A stretch of DNA of 64,000 nucleotides from Moraxella sp035181385 (GTDB lineage Bacteria; Pseudomonadota; Gammaproteobacteria; Pseudomonadales; Moraxellaceae), in contig NZ_JAXCJK010000001.1 in the NCBI RefSeq assembly GCF_035181385.1, forward strand, positions 682,001-746,000, written 5' to 3'. Under the pieces are notes generated by a model, which made no database searches, was not told where the DNA came from, and saw only the letters and a list, made by a program, of their open reading frames with translations. Positions 15,960 through 23,865 of the stretch are shown one piece after another. The position numbers and the translations under genes were made by a program. The stretch's first letter is position 1; every line of letters begins with the position of its first letter.

Positions 15960-16232
15960 TTAATTCACCGCATCTTTTAAACCTTTACCTGCTTTAAAGC
16001 CTGGCACTTTGCTGGCAGCGATTTGTAGCGGTTCGCCAGTTTTTGGATTGCGACCACTACGAGCAGCACGCTCTTTTACGCTAAAAGTACCAAAACCAAC
16101 CAATACCACATCATCACCACGCACCAACGCACCTTGTACGCTTGAAGTGAATGCGTTTAGTGCCTTAGCAGCTTGATCTTTGGTTAGACCAGCTTCGTTT
16201 GCAATTGCGTCAACTAGTTCTGACTTATTCAT
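15960..16232 (-). CDS. hupB: DNA-binding protein HU
   Basis: The 90-residue protein is a full-length HU-beta type histone-like protein. It begins MNKSELVDAIANEAGLTKDQAAKALNAF, contains the beta-arm signature GFGTFSVKERAARSGRNPKTGEPLQIAASKVPGFKAGKGLKDAVN, and binds and bends DNA as a dimer. The start at 16232 is preceded by AGGA; a longer in-frame extension reaching 16313 is rejected. An extended -10 element (TGGTATACT on the minus strand, about 16273-16280) may be its promoter. ppiD lies downstream. Confidence 0.97.
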   Translation of the reverse strand: MNKSELVDAIANEAGLTKDQAAKALNAFTSSVQGALVRGDDVVLVGFGTFSVKERAARSGRNPKTGEPLQIAASKVPGFKAGKGLKDAVN

Positions 16233-16601
16233 ATGAAAATTCCTCACAACGGTAGAGTTAAATGAATCAAATAGTATACCAACAAACAACATTGCGTCTG
16301 TCGTTGTGTTCATTGTATGATTATCGCTGGTTATTTACAAGTAGCTAACTGCAAAAATCTTGTAAAATTTACAAAAAACCAGTGAAAAGTTTGTAAAAAT
16401 CTTTCAATTGGCTAAAAAATTGATGATAACGCAAATACAAACCCTCACTTACTGATGCGTTTTTTAGTCATAATAAAACCTTATAGCAAAATCACCCACA
16501 ATACGCAAGCAAATTTATACAAAAATTTATACAAATATGTAATTTATGCGGTAAAAATCGTATATTTTTTGCAAAAATCTGCAATTTTTTGCACAGTTAT
16601 T

Positions 16602-16629
16602 TTGATTTTTGGATTTTTTAGGATACAAT
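16602..16629 (+). promoter_or_regulatory. Candidate promoter of the SCP2-like gene
   Basis: TTGATT (16602-16607) and TACAAT (16624-16629) are separated by 16 bp, placing the start of transcription just upstream of the palindrome at 16656. Confidence 0.45.
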
Positions 16630-16655
16630 CTTAATCAAGCGTACAATCAAGCTTC

Positions 16656-16675
16656 AAACAAGGTTTACCTTGTTT
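16656..16675. promoter_or_regulatory. 20-bp perfect palindrome in the SCP2-like gene leader
   Basis: AAACAAGGT-TT-ACCTTGTTT is a perfect 9-2-9 inverted repeat about 92 bp before the start codon and about 20 bp after the predicted transcription start, a position typical of repressor operators. A terminator role is unlikely with a 2-nt spacer. Confidence 0.55.
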
Positions 16676-16767
16676 AATGAATCAAATGAGTTTAATTAAG
16701 ATAAATTTAAAATTTAAATCAGTTTCAGTTATTGTAAATATTTACAAATAAACCCTAGGATAATTTT

Positions 16768-17463
16768 ATGACGGCTCACCCAATCCAATCTAAAAACAGC
16801 TCTTTAGCCAATGACACTGCCAAACCATCTGGTGCGATTTCACAAGGTGTTTTAAATGTCATGTTGGTTTTTTTAGAATCAGCAATGACTCTCATGCTCA
16901 GATTCAACCCAAAATTACGCCAACTTGCCTATCCACTCGTTCAAGATGGTGCTGTGGTCAGTATTCGTACTTATCTACCTCATGTACAAGTATTTGCCAC
17001 TTTTAATCAGCATGGCATTTTACTTGACACCCAATTACCCACCCATAAAGAAACCGCTGATATCATGGTGAATGCTTATAGCTTTCAGCTCATGAGCGTG
17101 CTTAGCAATCACAGTATTGATGCGGTTGAAAAACTGCAAATCCGTGGCAATCAAACACAAGTAACACAGCTTAAAGAGTTTTTGGTACAACTTGGTGTCG
17201 GTGGCGTAATAGATCAACTTTTGCGAAAAGTCAAAAAAACATCGGAAAATAAAGCAACACCACAAGACCACGCTGAAAAAATCAGCGAGCTTAAAGCAAA
17301 GCTGTCCAATCAATCTAACAAAATTGATGAATTAAGCACCCAAAACGCTCGTCTTAGTACTCAGCTTGTTGAAGCCAAAAACAAACAAAAAAGCACTTTT
17401 ATTGGTTTTATTATTGCAAGTTTATTGGCGGTCATCTCGTTATTTTCTCATTTATTTTTTTAA
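16768..17463 (+). CDS. UbiJ/SCP2-like protein with coiled coil and C-terminal membrane anchor
   Basis: The 231-residue protein does not match a named family with certainty. Residues 28-150 resemble the SCP2-like fold of UbiJ: a leading helix ESAMTLMLRFNPKLRQLAYPL, a beta-rich part with FNQHGILLD, then ADIMVNAYSFQLMSVL and the closing EKLQIRGNQTQVTQLKEFLVQLG that mirrors the sterol-carrier C-terminal helices. A hydrophilic coiled coil (about 165-206, KISELKAKLSNQSNKIDELSTQNARLSTQL) follows and a single membrane helix (211-231) ends the protein, so it is a tail-anchored protein facing the cytoplasm. A second SCP2-like gene lies after ubiE at 48032. Lipid or quinone binding at the membrane is plausible but unproven. 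Confidence 0.7.
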   Translation: MTAHPIQSKNSSLANDTAKPSGAISQGVLNVMLVFLESAMTLMLRFNPKLRQLAYPLVQDGAVVSIRTYLPHVQVFATFNQHGILLDTQLPTHKETADIMVNAYSFQLMSVLSNHSIDAVEKLQIRGNQTQVTQLKEFLVQLGVGGVIDQLLRKVKKTSENKATPQDHAEKISELKAKLSNQSNKIDELSTQNARLSTQLVEAKNKQKSTFIGFIIASLLAVISLFSHLFF

Positions 17464-17511
17464 TTCATGCAAACTGGTTTAATTTTTTTAAAGTGATTGG
17501 AAAACTTAGTA

Positions 17512-17547
17512 AAAATAAAAGCGTACCACCAGATACGCTTTTATTTT
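17512..17547 (+). terminator. Terminator of the SCP2-like gene
   Basis: AAAATAAAAGCGTA and TACGCTTTTATTTT form a perfect 14-bp stem with loop CCACCAGA. Confidence 0.85.
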
Positions 17548-17728
17548 AATCAATTGACCATATTCTTAACTTATTACCCATTTACCAAAGGCGTTTGAGC
17601 CATTCAATGACATATCTTGCCCAGCACTCGCTGCCATCTTTATTTTTTTACATCAAATACCATCACATCAATTTATTTTATCAATACAGATATTTGATAA
17701 AAAATATAACAAACGCAATCAAACAATC

Positions 17729-17757
17729 TTGACCTATTTACTCGGAATTATTATAAT
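17729..17757 (+). promoter_or_regulatory. iscR promoter with overlapping IscR type-1-like site
   Basis: TTGACC (17729-17734) and TATAAT (17752-17757) are 17 bp apart. The -35 and spacer read TTGACCTATTTACTCGG, which resembles the type-1 IscR site (GACT/AGTC-type half-sites with a TTTACTCGG right half) that [2Fe-2S]-IscR uses to repress its own operon. Confidence 0.65.
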
Positions 17758-17842
17758 AACAACAGTTTATTACTCTTACTTTTTTTATTTTATTCAAAAC
17801 AAAATAAATAGCAGCAACTGAATATTTTTAGGTATTTTTAGT

Positions 17843-18355
17843 ATGCGTTTAACCACTCGTGGCAGATATGCAGTTACTGCCCTACTTGACTTGGCAGTAC
17901 AAGAAAACCGTCATCAAGGTGCAGTCTCACTGTCTGACATCGCCAAACGACAATCCATCTCTATTTCATACCTCGAACAATTATTCTCAAAACTTCGTAA
18001 AAAAGGTTTGGTCAATAGCACACGAGGTGCTTCTGGTGGTTATCATCTTGCCAAACCTCTTGATGAAATTGACATCATGAGTATTATTACTGCTGTTGAT
18101 GAAAGCGTAAATGCCATGCAATGTGGCGGTAAAGGCGATTGTCAAGATGGCACCATGTGCTTAACACATGACTTATGGTATAATTTATCTGCCCATATTG
18201 AAGCGTATTTAAGTAATGTTACTCTTGATCAATTGCTTAATTCAAAAAACACACAAAATATCGCTGACCGCCAAGAGCACAAAATTCACGGTGATAAAGG
18301 CGATAAAAAAGAACACATTAACACCATTAACTTACTTGGGGTAAATCCAGCATGA
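17843..18355 (+). CDS. iscR: Rrf2-family Fe-S sensing regulator IscR
   Basis: The 170-residue protein has a winged helix at the N terminus (LRLTTRGRYAVTALLDLA, SLSDIAKRQSISISYLEQLFSKLRKKGLVNSTRGASGGYHLAKP) and the three [2Fe-2S] ligands Cys94, Cys100 and Cys106, with a His at 109 in the position of the fourth ligand. IscR represses the isc operon when its cluster is loaded. The C-terminal tail after residue 140 is hydrophilic and variable. The stop codon overlaps the iscS start by four bases. It is the first gene of the operon and probably controls it through the site at 17729. Codon use is AT-rich, in contrast to the following gene. Confidence 0.97.
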   Translation: MRLTTRGRYAVTALLDLAVQENRHQGAVSLSDIAKRQSISISYLEQLFSKLRKKGLVNSTRGASGGYHLAKPLDEIDIMSIITAVDESVNAMQCGGKGDCQDGTMCLTHDLWYNLSAHIEAYLSNVTLDQLLNSKNTQNIADRQEHKIHGDKGDKKEHINTINLLGVNPA

Positions 18356-19575
18356 GCCAGAATTCCTTAATTTATCTAGACTACGCCGCCACCACACCAA
18401 TCGCCCAAGAAGTGGCGGACAAGATGGTCAAATACATGACCTTTGACGGGGTGTTTGGTAACCCTGCCAGTCGCTCGCACGGTTTTGGCTGGCAAGCCGA
18501 AGAAGCGGTAGAAAACGCCCGCTTGCAGATTGCCGAGACGGTGGGTGCCGACAGCCGTGAGATTGTGTTTACCAGTGGGGCGACCGAGTCGGACAACCTT
18601 GCTCTAAAAGGCGTGGCACATTTTTACCACAGCAAAGGCAAGCACATTATCACCAGCAAAATTGAGCATAAAGCCATTTTGGACACTTGTCGTCAGCTTG
18701 AAGAAGAAGGCTTTGATATTACCTATCTTGACCCTGAGGCAGGCACAGGCTTGATTACCCTTGATATGGTCAAAAATGCCGTGCGTGAAGACACCATTTT
18801 GGTGAGCCTAATGGCGGTCAATAACGAGCTTGGCACGACCACCGATATTGCCAGCATTGGCGAGTTTTTGCGTGAAAAAGGCGTGCTTTTTCACGTGGAC
18901 GCCGCCCAAGCGGTTGGCAAAATCAAGATTGACCTTGAAACACTCAAAGTGGATTTGATGAGCTTTTCTGCCCACAAAATCTACGGCCCCAAAGGCATTG
19001 GTGCCTTGTATGTCCGCCGTAAACCCCGTGTGCGACTCAAAGCCGAACAGCACGGCGGTGGACACGAGCGTGGAATGCGTTCTGGCACGCTAGCGACCCA
19101 CCAAATCGTGGGAATGGGCGAGGCGTTTGCTTTGTCTGCCAAACGCTTTGATGAAGACCACGCCCACATCAAGGCTTTGCGTGATAAATTGTGGAATGGC
19201 TTACAAGACATTGAAGAGATTTATCTAAACGGCAGTTTTGAGTCTGGCATTCCCAATATTTTAAATGTGAGCTTTAACTTTATTGAAGGCGAAAGCCTGA
19301 TGATGAGCCTAAAAGATTTGGCGGTATCAAGCGGTTCGGCGTGTACTTCTGCCACACTTGAACCGTCTTATGTCTTGCGTGCCATCGGACGCCCTGATGA
19401 GCTTGCCCACTCGTCTATCCGTTTTAGTTTTGGGCGTTATACCACCGAAAAAGACATTGACGCGGTGCTTGCCCAAATCAAAGAAGCGGTGGACAAACTG
19501 CGTGAACTGTCGCCTCTGTGGGATATGTTCAAAGAAGGCGTAGATTTTAGTAAGGTTGAGTGGCAAGAGCATTGA
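18352..19575 (+). CDS. iscS: Cysteine desulfurase IscS
   Basis: IscS is a PLP enzyme that takes sulfur from cysteine and hands it to IscU, ThiI and other acceptors. The 407-residue protein has IYLDYAATTPIAQEVADKM at the start, TSGATESDNLALKG, the PLP lysine in SFSAHKIYGPKGIGALYVRR, and the mobile active-site loop SSGSACTSATLEPSYVLRAIG with the persulfide Cys. It overlaps iscR by ATGA. Third codon positions are strongly G/C-rich here compared with iscR and hscB, with a sharp change at the iscR-iscS junction. The downstream neighbour is an unrelated secreted protein rather than iscU. Confidence 0.97.
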   Translation: MSQNSLIYLDYAATTPIAQEVADKMVKYMTFDGVFGNPASRSHGFGWQAEEAVENARLQIAETVGADSREIVFTSGATESDNLALKGVAHFYHSKGKHIITSKIEHKAILDTCRQLEEEGFDITYLDPEAGTGLITLDMVKNAVREDTILVSLMAVNNELGTTTDIASIGEFLREKGVLFHVDAAQAVGKIKIDLETLKVDLMSFSAHKIYGPKGIGALYVRRKPRVRLKAEQHGGGHERGMRSGTLATHQIVGMGEAFALSAKRFDEDHAHIKALRDKLWNGLQDIEEIYLNGSFESGIPNILNVSFNFIEGESLMMSLKDLAVSSGSACTSATLEPSYVLRAIGRPDELAHSSIRFSFGRYTTEKDIDAVLAQIKEAVDKLRELSPLWDMFKEGVDFSKVEWQEH

Positions 19576-19602
19576 TTTTGCTAGAATTTTTAGGAAACTA
19601 AA

Positions 19603-20433
19603 ATGAAAAAACTCGCAATTGGTCTAATCTTATTGGTAAGCGTTAATGCAAACGCCCAAACTGTGTTGCCCACTTACGCCCCAAATCAGCCTTTAACCGC
19701 TGTTGCCTATAACGATGAAAACACAGGTGCGATGACCCAAAAAATGACAGTTTTTTTGTCAGATGGGTCATACTGCACAGCGATGGCGGGCGTGGGTGCC
19801 TTAGCCTTTATACAAGGTAAATGGCATAGACAAGGCGATCAAGTTACTACCACTTTGTATTCCGCTTCTCCTATCATCACTGGCGAATGGAGAATTACAA
19901 ACGGCATAACAACTGGCGTGCTGATTGATAATTGGCTTATTGAAAGCTTTAACGAACCGTTTTTGGTTGGCTTTGGTAATAAAACACCGACAAAATTGGA
20001 CATTTATGACCCCAAAAAAGGCACAAGTACGCTCCCTATTCCAAAAGGGGCAACGCACTTTTTTGTTGGTGCATACAAACAAGGGGCAACCAAACACACT
20101 TTGATACGATTTTCACTGAATTATAATCAGTTGCCACCTCCTGAAGAAGGTACAACCTATAATTTGGAAGTCATTGGGTATCCTAATGAGTTTAAAAATC
20201 AAGATGTGAATATACAATACAATATCCAAAATGGACAGCTGTTTGAAGTAATGCTAGTTGATGATATTGACTATACTCAAACGCTATCAAATCCATTGGT
20301 ATTAAGCGACAAAGATAAGGCACAAAGTTTATATAGAGCCTGCACGCTTGACCCAGCCAGCGAAAGCGACAACCAAAAATACGCCTTTGCCCAAAAAGAT
20401 ATGATTGAATGGCAAGGCAAGGTTGCACCCTAA
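19603..20433 (+). CDS. Secreted protein of unknown function inserted between iscS and iscU
   Basis: I do not recognise this 276-residue protein. It starts with a clear signal peptide (MKKLAIGLILLVSVNANA, cleavage before QT) and has no membrane helix or lipobox cysteine, so it should be periplasmic or secreted. The mature part is beta-rich, with runs such as QKMTVFLSDGSYCTAMAGVG, GEWRITNGITTGVLIDNW and HTLIRFSLNYNQLPPPEEG, and only two cysteines (in SYCT and RACT), which could form a disulfide. It sits 27 bp after iscS and 81 bp before iscU in the same direction, so it is probably co-transcribed with the isc genes. An exported protein in this position is unusual; whether it has any role in iron-sulfur metabolism is unknown. 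Confidence 0.8.
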   Translation: MKKLAIGLILLVSVNANAQTVLPTYAPNQPLTAVAYNDENTGAMTQKMTVFLSDGSYCTAMAGVGALAFIQGKWHRQGDQVTTTLYSASPIITGEWRITNGITTGVLIDNWLIESFNEPFLVGFGNKTPTKLDIYDPKKGTSTLPIPKGATHFFVGAYKQGATKHTLIRFSLNYNQLPPPEEGTTYNLEVIGYPNEFKNQDVNIQYNIQNGQLFEVMLVDDIDYTQTLSNPLVLSDKDKAQSLYRACTLDPASESDNQKYAFAQKDMIEWQGKVAP

Positions 20434-20514
20434 ACTTATTTATGATTTTATTTTTTAAAGGTAATTTTCTAGCCGTCAGCAAGACAAGTTACCTCAAACC
20501 AAGAGAGAAAACCT

Positions 20515-20895
20515 ATGGCATATTCAGACAAGGTCATTGACCATTACGAAAACCCCCGCAATGTGGGCAATCTTGACAAAAACGCCAAAAATGTTGGCAC
20601 AGGTATGGTGGGTGCGCCTGCCTGTGGCGATGTGATGCGTTTGCAAATCCAAGTTGATGACGGCGTGATTACCGATGCCAAATTCAAAACCTACGGCTGT
20701 GGCTCTGCGATTGCGTCAAGCTCACTGGTTACCGAGTGGCTCAAAGGCAAAAGCCTAGACGAAGCGGCCGCCATCAAAAACAAAGATATCGCCACAGAAT
20801 TGGCACTGCCCCCTGTCAAGGTGCATTGCTCGGTGCTGGCAGAAGATGCGATTAAAGCGGCGATTGAAGACTATCAAGCCAAAATGTCTGCCTAA
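20515..20895 (+). CDS. iscU: Fe-S cluster assembly scaffold IscU
   Basis: The 126-residue protein is a full-length scaffold on which [2Fe-2S] clusters are built from IscS sulfur. The three cluster cysteines lie in PACGDVMRLQIQV (with the conserved Asp), YGCGSAIASSSL and VHCSVLAEDAIKAAIEDY; the LPPVK motif recognised by HscA is present in ELALPPVKVHCS. The G/C-rich third positions resemble iscS. A long inverted repeat separates it from iscA. Confidence 0.97.
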   Translation: MAYSDKVIDHYENPRNVGNLDKNAKNVGTGMVGAPACGDVMRLQIQVDDGVITDAKFKTYGCGSAIASSSLVTEWLKGKSLDEAAAIKNKDIATELALPPVKVHCSVLAEDAIKAAIEDYQAKMSA

Positions 20896-20916
20896 TGTCG
20901 TTAAGTAATATAAAGC

Positions 20917-20961
20917 CCAAGTTTTAATTGGTGTGGTGGTTTTTGACTGATTAAAACTTGG
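20917..20961 (+). repeat. Intercistronic 12-bp inverted repeat between iscU and iscA
   Basis: CCAAGTTTTAAT (20917-20928) and ATTAAAACTTGG (20950-20961) are perfect inverted copies with a 21-nt loop. There is no T run after it, so it is probably an RNA processing or stability element rather than a terminator. Confidence 0.65.
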
Positions 20962-20994
20962 CAAATCCTACTTGCAAATCTTAAAAGGCACTTT

Positions 20995-21315
20995 ATGATT
21001 TACTTAACCCAAAATTCTGTCAAACACATCAAAGATTTTTTGGCAAATCGTGGCAAAGGCGAAGGCATTCGGGTGGGCGTGCGTACCGCAGGCTGTTCGG
21101 GGCTTGCCTATGTGCTTGAATTTGTGGACGAACCCAATGACAGCGATGTGCGTTTTGACAATGACGGTGTGGGCGTGTTTGTGGACCCCAAAAGTTTGGT
21201 GTATTTGGACGGTCTAAAAATGGACTATGTTACCGAAGGGCTAAACTCTGGCTTTAAATTTATCAACCCCAACCAAACAGGCGAATGCGGTTGTGGCGAA
21301 TCGTTTACAGTATAG
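20995..21315 (+). CDS. iscA: Iron-sulfur cluster assembly protein IscA
   Basis: The 106-residue A-type carrier has the three conserved cysteines: one in RTAGCSGLAYVLEFVDEP and two in the C-terminal GECGCGESFTV. IscA delivers iron or [Fe-S] clusters, mainly to [4Fe-4S] targets. The start ATG follows an AAAGGCAC region. Its codon use is of the G/C-rich type seen in iscS and iscU, which ends with this gene. Confidence 0.97.
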   Translation: MIYLTQNSVKHIKDFLANRGKGEGIRVGVRTAGCSGLAYVLEFVDEPNDSDVRFDNDGVGVFVDPKSLVYLDGLKMDYVTEGLNSGFKFINPNQTGECGCGESFTV

Positions 21316-21325
21316 TTGGTGTCTT

Positions 21326-21850
21326 ATGTCTTTGAATAAAAACAATTTTTTTGAATTATTCGGCTTGCCTGTATCTTTTGAGATTGATAAAAACACACTC
21401 AAAAAATCACTACTAGCCTTACAAAAACAATATCACCCCGACCAAGCCAGTAGTGATACAATACCGACACAAATGGCATCACTCATCAACCATGCTTTTG
21501 ATACACTAAATCGTGATGACACTCGCGCTTCTCATTTGCTCAGTCTTGCTGGTGTAACATGCGATTTGAATGCGTCAATTAATGATTGGGATTTTTTGGA
21601 CGAAATGTTAGAATATCGTATGGCACTAGATGATGCTAACAATAGCGAGGATTTAAACCAAATTCTAGCCGATATCAATGCTAAAAAATCAGCTTTTAAT
21701 GCCAAATTTTCTTCATCTTACCATAGTCAAGATTGGCAAAAAGCAATCAGTCATGCGCAAAAAATTCAGTTTTTAGAAAAGCTTACGATTGATGTTGAGC
21801 ACAAGCTGACCGAAAACTTGAACACACCTGATGATGACCTTTATGTGTGA
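21326..21850 (+). CDS. hscB: Fe-S co-chaperone HscB (Hsc20)
   Basis: The 174-residue protein has an N-terminal J domain with the HPD motif in LQKQYHPDQASSD and a C-terminal helical IscU-binding domain. It recruits IscU to HscA and stimulates its ATPase. The start is ATG 21326 (MSLNKNNFFELFGLP); an in-frame GTG upstream would overlap iscA and is not needed. The gene returns to AT-rich codon use. Confidence 0.95.
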   Translation: MSLNKNNFFELFGLPVSFEIDKNTLKKSLLALQKQYHPDQASSDTIPTQMASLINHAFDTLNRDDTRASHLLSLAGVTCDLNASINDWDFLDEMLEYRMALDDANNSEDLNQILADINAKKSAFNAKFSSSYHSQDWQKAISHAQKIQFLEKLTIDVEHKLTENLNTPDDDLYV

Positions 21851-21938
21851 TAGCTTAGTGTTCTTGAAATTTATCAGTCAGCCATTTTTCATTTGCCGTC
21901 TTAGATAGACTGCACATAGCCAGCTTTTAAGAGATACC

Positions 21939-23804
21939 ATGTCTTTATTGCAAATTAGCGAACCCAACCAATCAAAAAACCCTCATCAACACCGTTTTGC
22001 CTTAGGCATTGACTTAGGCACAACACACTCTTTAGTTGGTGTGGTACGCTCTGGGCGTGCCGATGTTCTAAACTTTGGCGACAGTCCACTTTTACCAAGC
22101 GTGGTCTATTATGGGGACAAATCCAATCGCCCTTTGGTCGGCAAACCAGCCTTGCAGTACAGCGAAGATGGCAAAAATACCATCATATCCGCCAAGCGGT
22201 TCATGGGTCGTAGCAAAGCGGATATTAAATTTTCTCACCCATACACTTTATCAGGTGGCAAGCATACCATGCCGACTTTTGTTACTGCACAAGGTGAAAA
22301 ATCACCCGTAGAAACATCGGCTCATATATTGTCGCATTTAAAACACCACGCCGAAGCCATCTTACCGCCCAACAGCATCGCAGGAGCAGTAATCACTGTG
22401 CCAGCTTATTTTGATGAAGCACAACGCACAGCCACTAAAGACGCAGCAACCACAGCGGGATTGACCGTACTTCGCTTATTAAATGAACCAACCGCTGCTG
22501 CCATTGCCTATGGACTGGATAAGAATGCCTCAGAGGGCATCTATTTGGTGTATGATTTGGGTGGTGGAACATTTGATGTATCAATTCTTCGCTTGTCTGA
22601 TGGCGTGTTTGAAGTGCTTGCCACAGGTGGCAATAGTGCCTTGGGCGGTGATGACATTGATCGATTGATTGCCAATCATCTGATAAAAACCGCCAAACTT
22701 AATCCTAATGATATCAGCAATCAAGAAAAATCAAACCTTGCCAAACTTTCACGACAGCACAAGCAAGCACTCAGTACAAGCCATGCCACAATGATTGAAA
22801 CTGATATTGCCGATACGCCTACTCAGATAATACTAAATAACCATATCCTTGCTGACATTATTGAGCCTGTAACTCGTCGCACTCTACAGATCTGCCAGCA
22901 AGTGCTACAAGATGCCAAAATCAGCAAAGCCGATGTATGTGAAGTTGTTTTGGTTGGTGGCTCAACCAGAATGCCAACCATTCAAAAGGCGGTAAGAGAA
23001 TTCTTTGATAAAGAACCACTTTGTACACTAAATCCCGATGAAGTCGTGGCACTTGGTGCAGCTCGTGTTGCCGATCAGCTGATTAACAAGCGTGATGATA
23101 ATTTGTTATTGCTTGATGTAACGCCATTATCTTTAGGGCTTGAAACCATGGGCGGGTTGACTGAGGTCATCATTCCTAGAAACACACCAATTCCCGTGGC
23201 ACGCCGTCAGATTTTCACCACACATCAAGACAATCAAACAGGCATGGTAATCCATGTCGTGCAAGGCGAGCGAGAAACAGTGGCAGACTGTCGTACTTTG
23301 GCACGCTTTGAACTATATGGCATTCCACCAATGAAAGCAGGGCACGCACGCATTGAGGTCAGCTTTAATATTGATGCCAACGGACAACTGACCGTTTCTG
23401 CCCAAGAAACAACCACAGGTGCACGCAGTCAAATTCAAGTCAGTCCAAGCTATGGGCTCTCCGCCAAGCAACAAGAACAGCTATTGCGTGCTGGTTTTGA
23501 GTATGCCAATGAAGATAAGCGTCTTCGCATGCTGATTGAGGCCAAAGTTGAAGCTGAGAGAGAAATCCTTGCCTTAGAGTCCGCTTTGGTGGAATTTTCC
23601 CATTTGCTAAATATTGATGAACAATCTAAGCTTCAATTTGCCATACAAGAGCTACGCCAAGCTCTAAATAGCGATGATAAAAAGGTAATTGATACTGCCA
23701 ACAGTAGACTTAAACCCCTAAGCGACCATTTTGCCGCTGTCATCATGGATCAAAATGTCAAGTCAGCACTCACAGGGACAAACACCTCTGATTGGCAAAG
23801 CTGA
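21939..23804 (+). CDS. hscA: Hsp70-type Fe-S chaperone HscA
   Basis: The 621-residue protein is a specialised DnaK homologue that releases clusters from IscU. The nucleotide-binding domain shows ALGIDLGTTHSLVG near residue 23, AVITVPAYFDEAQRTATKDAA, LLNEPTAAAIAYGL, VYDLGGGTFDVSILRL and VLVGGSTRMPTIQKAVREFF. The substrate-binding domain starts at LLLLDVTPLSLGLETMGG, and the helical lid is at the end. Length is as expected (about 616-620). It follows hscB by 88 bp. Confidence 0.97.
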   Translation: MSLLQISEPNQSKNPHQHRFALGIDLGTTHSLVGVVRSGRADVLNFGDSPLLPSVVYYGDKSNRPLVGKPALQYSEDGKNTIISAKRFMGRSKADIKFSHPYTLSGGKHTMPTFVTAQGEKSPVETSAHILSHLKHHAEAILPPNSIAGAVITVPAYFDEAQRTATKDAATTAGLTVLRLLNEPTAAAIAYGLDKNASEGIYLVYDLGGGTFDVSILRLSDGVFEVLATGGNSALGGDDIDRLIANHLIKTAKLNPNDISNQEKSNLAKLSRQHKQALSTSHATMIETDIADTPTQIILNNHILADIIEPVTRRTLQICQQVLQDAKISKADVCEVVLVGGSTRMPTIQKAVREFFDKEPLCTLNPDEVVALGAARVADQLINKRDDNLLLLDVTPLSLGLETMGGLTEVIIPRNTPIPVARRQIFTTHQDNQTGMVIHVVQGERETVADCRTLARFELYGIPPMKAGHARIEVSFNIDANGQLTVSAQETTTGARSQIQVSPSYGLSAKQQEQLLRAGFEYANEDKRLRMLIEAKVEAEREILALESALVEFSHLLNIDEQSKLQFAIQELRQALNSDDKKVIDTANSRLKPLSDHFAAVIMDQNVKSALTGTNTSDWQS

Positions 23805-23865
23805 ATCATTTATTAAAATTGACCAACTTGAATCAACCAATGAAGATGAAAAAAGCGAGAAAATT

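Larger units (their letters stand above)
16233..16767 (+). other. Intergenic region hupB-SCP2-like gene (535 bp)
   Basis: The spacer between divergent genes is extremely AT-rich, with many A and T runs. It holds the hupB leader on the minus strand and, near the right end, a promoter (16602-16629) and a 20-bp palindrome (16656-16675) for the next gene. I see no open reading frame of interest. Confidence 0.55.
17464..17842 (+). other. Intergenic region upstream of iscR (379 bp)
   Basis: It contains the terminator of the SCP2-like gene (17512-17547), a 23-codon minus-strand open frame (17566-17637) of protein-like composition that may be a gene remnant, and the iscR promoter with its IscR-type operator (17729-17757). 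The rest is AT-rich without recognisable signals. Confidence 0.6.
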
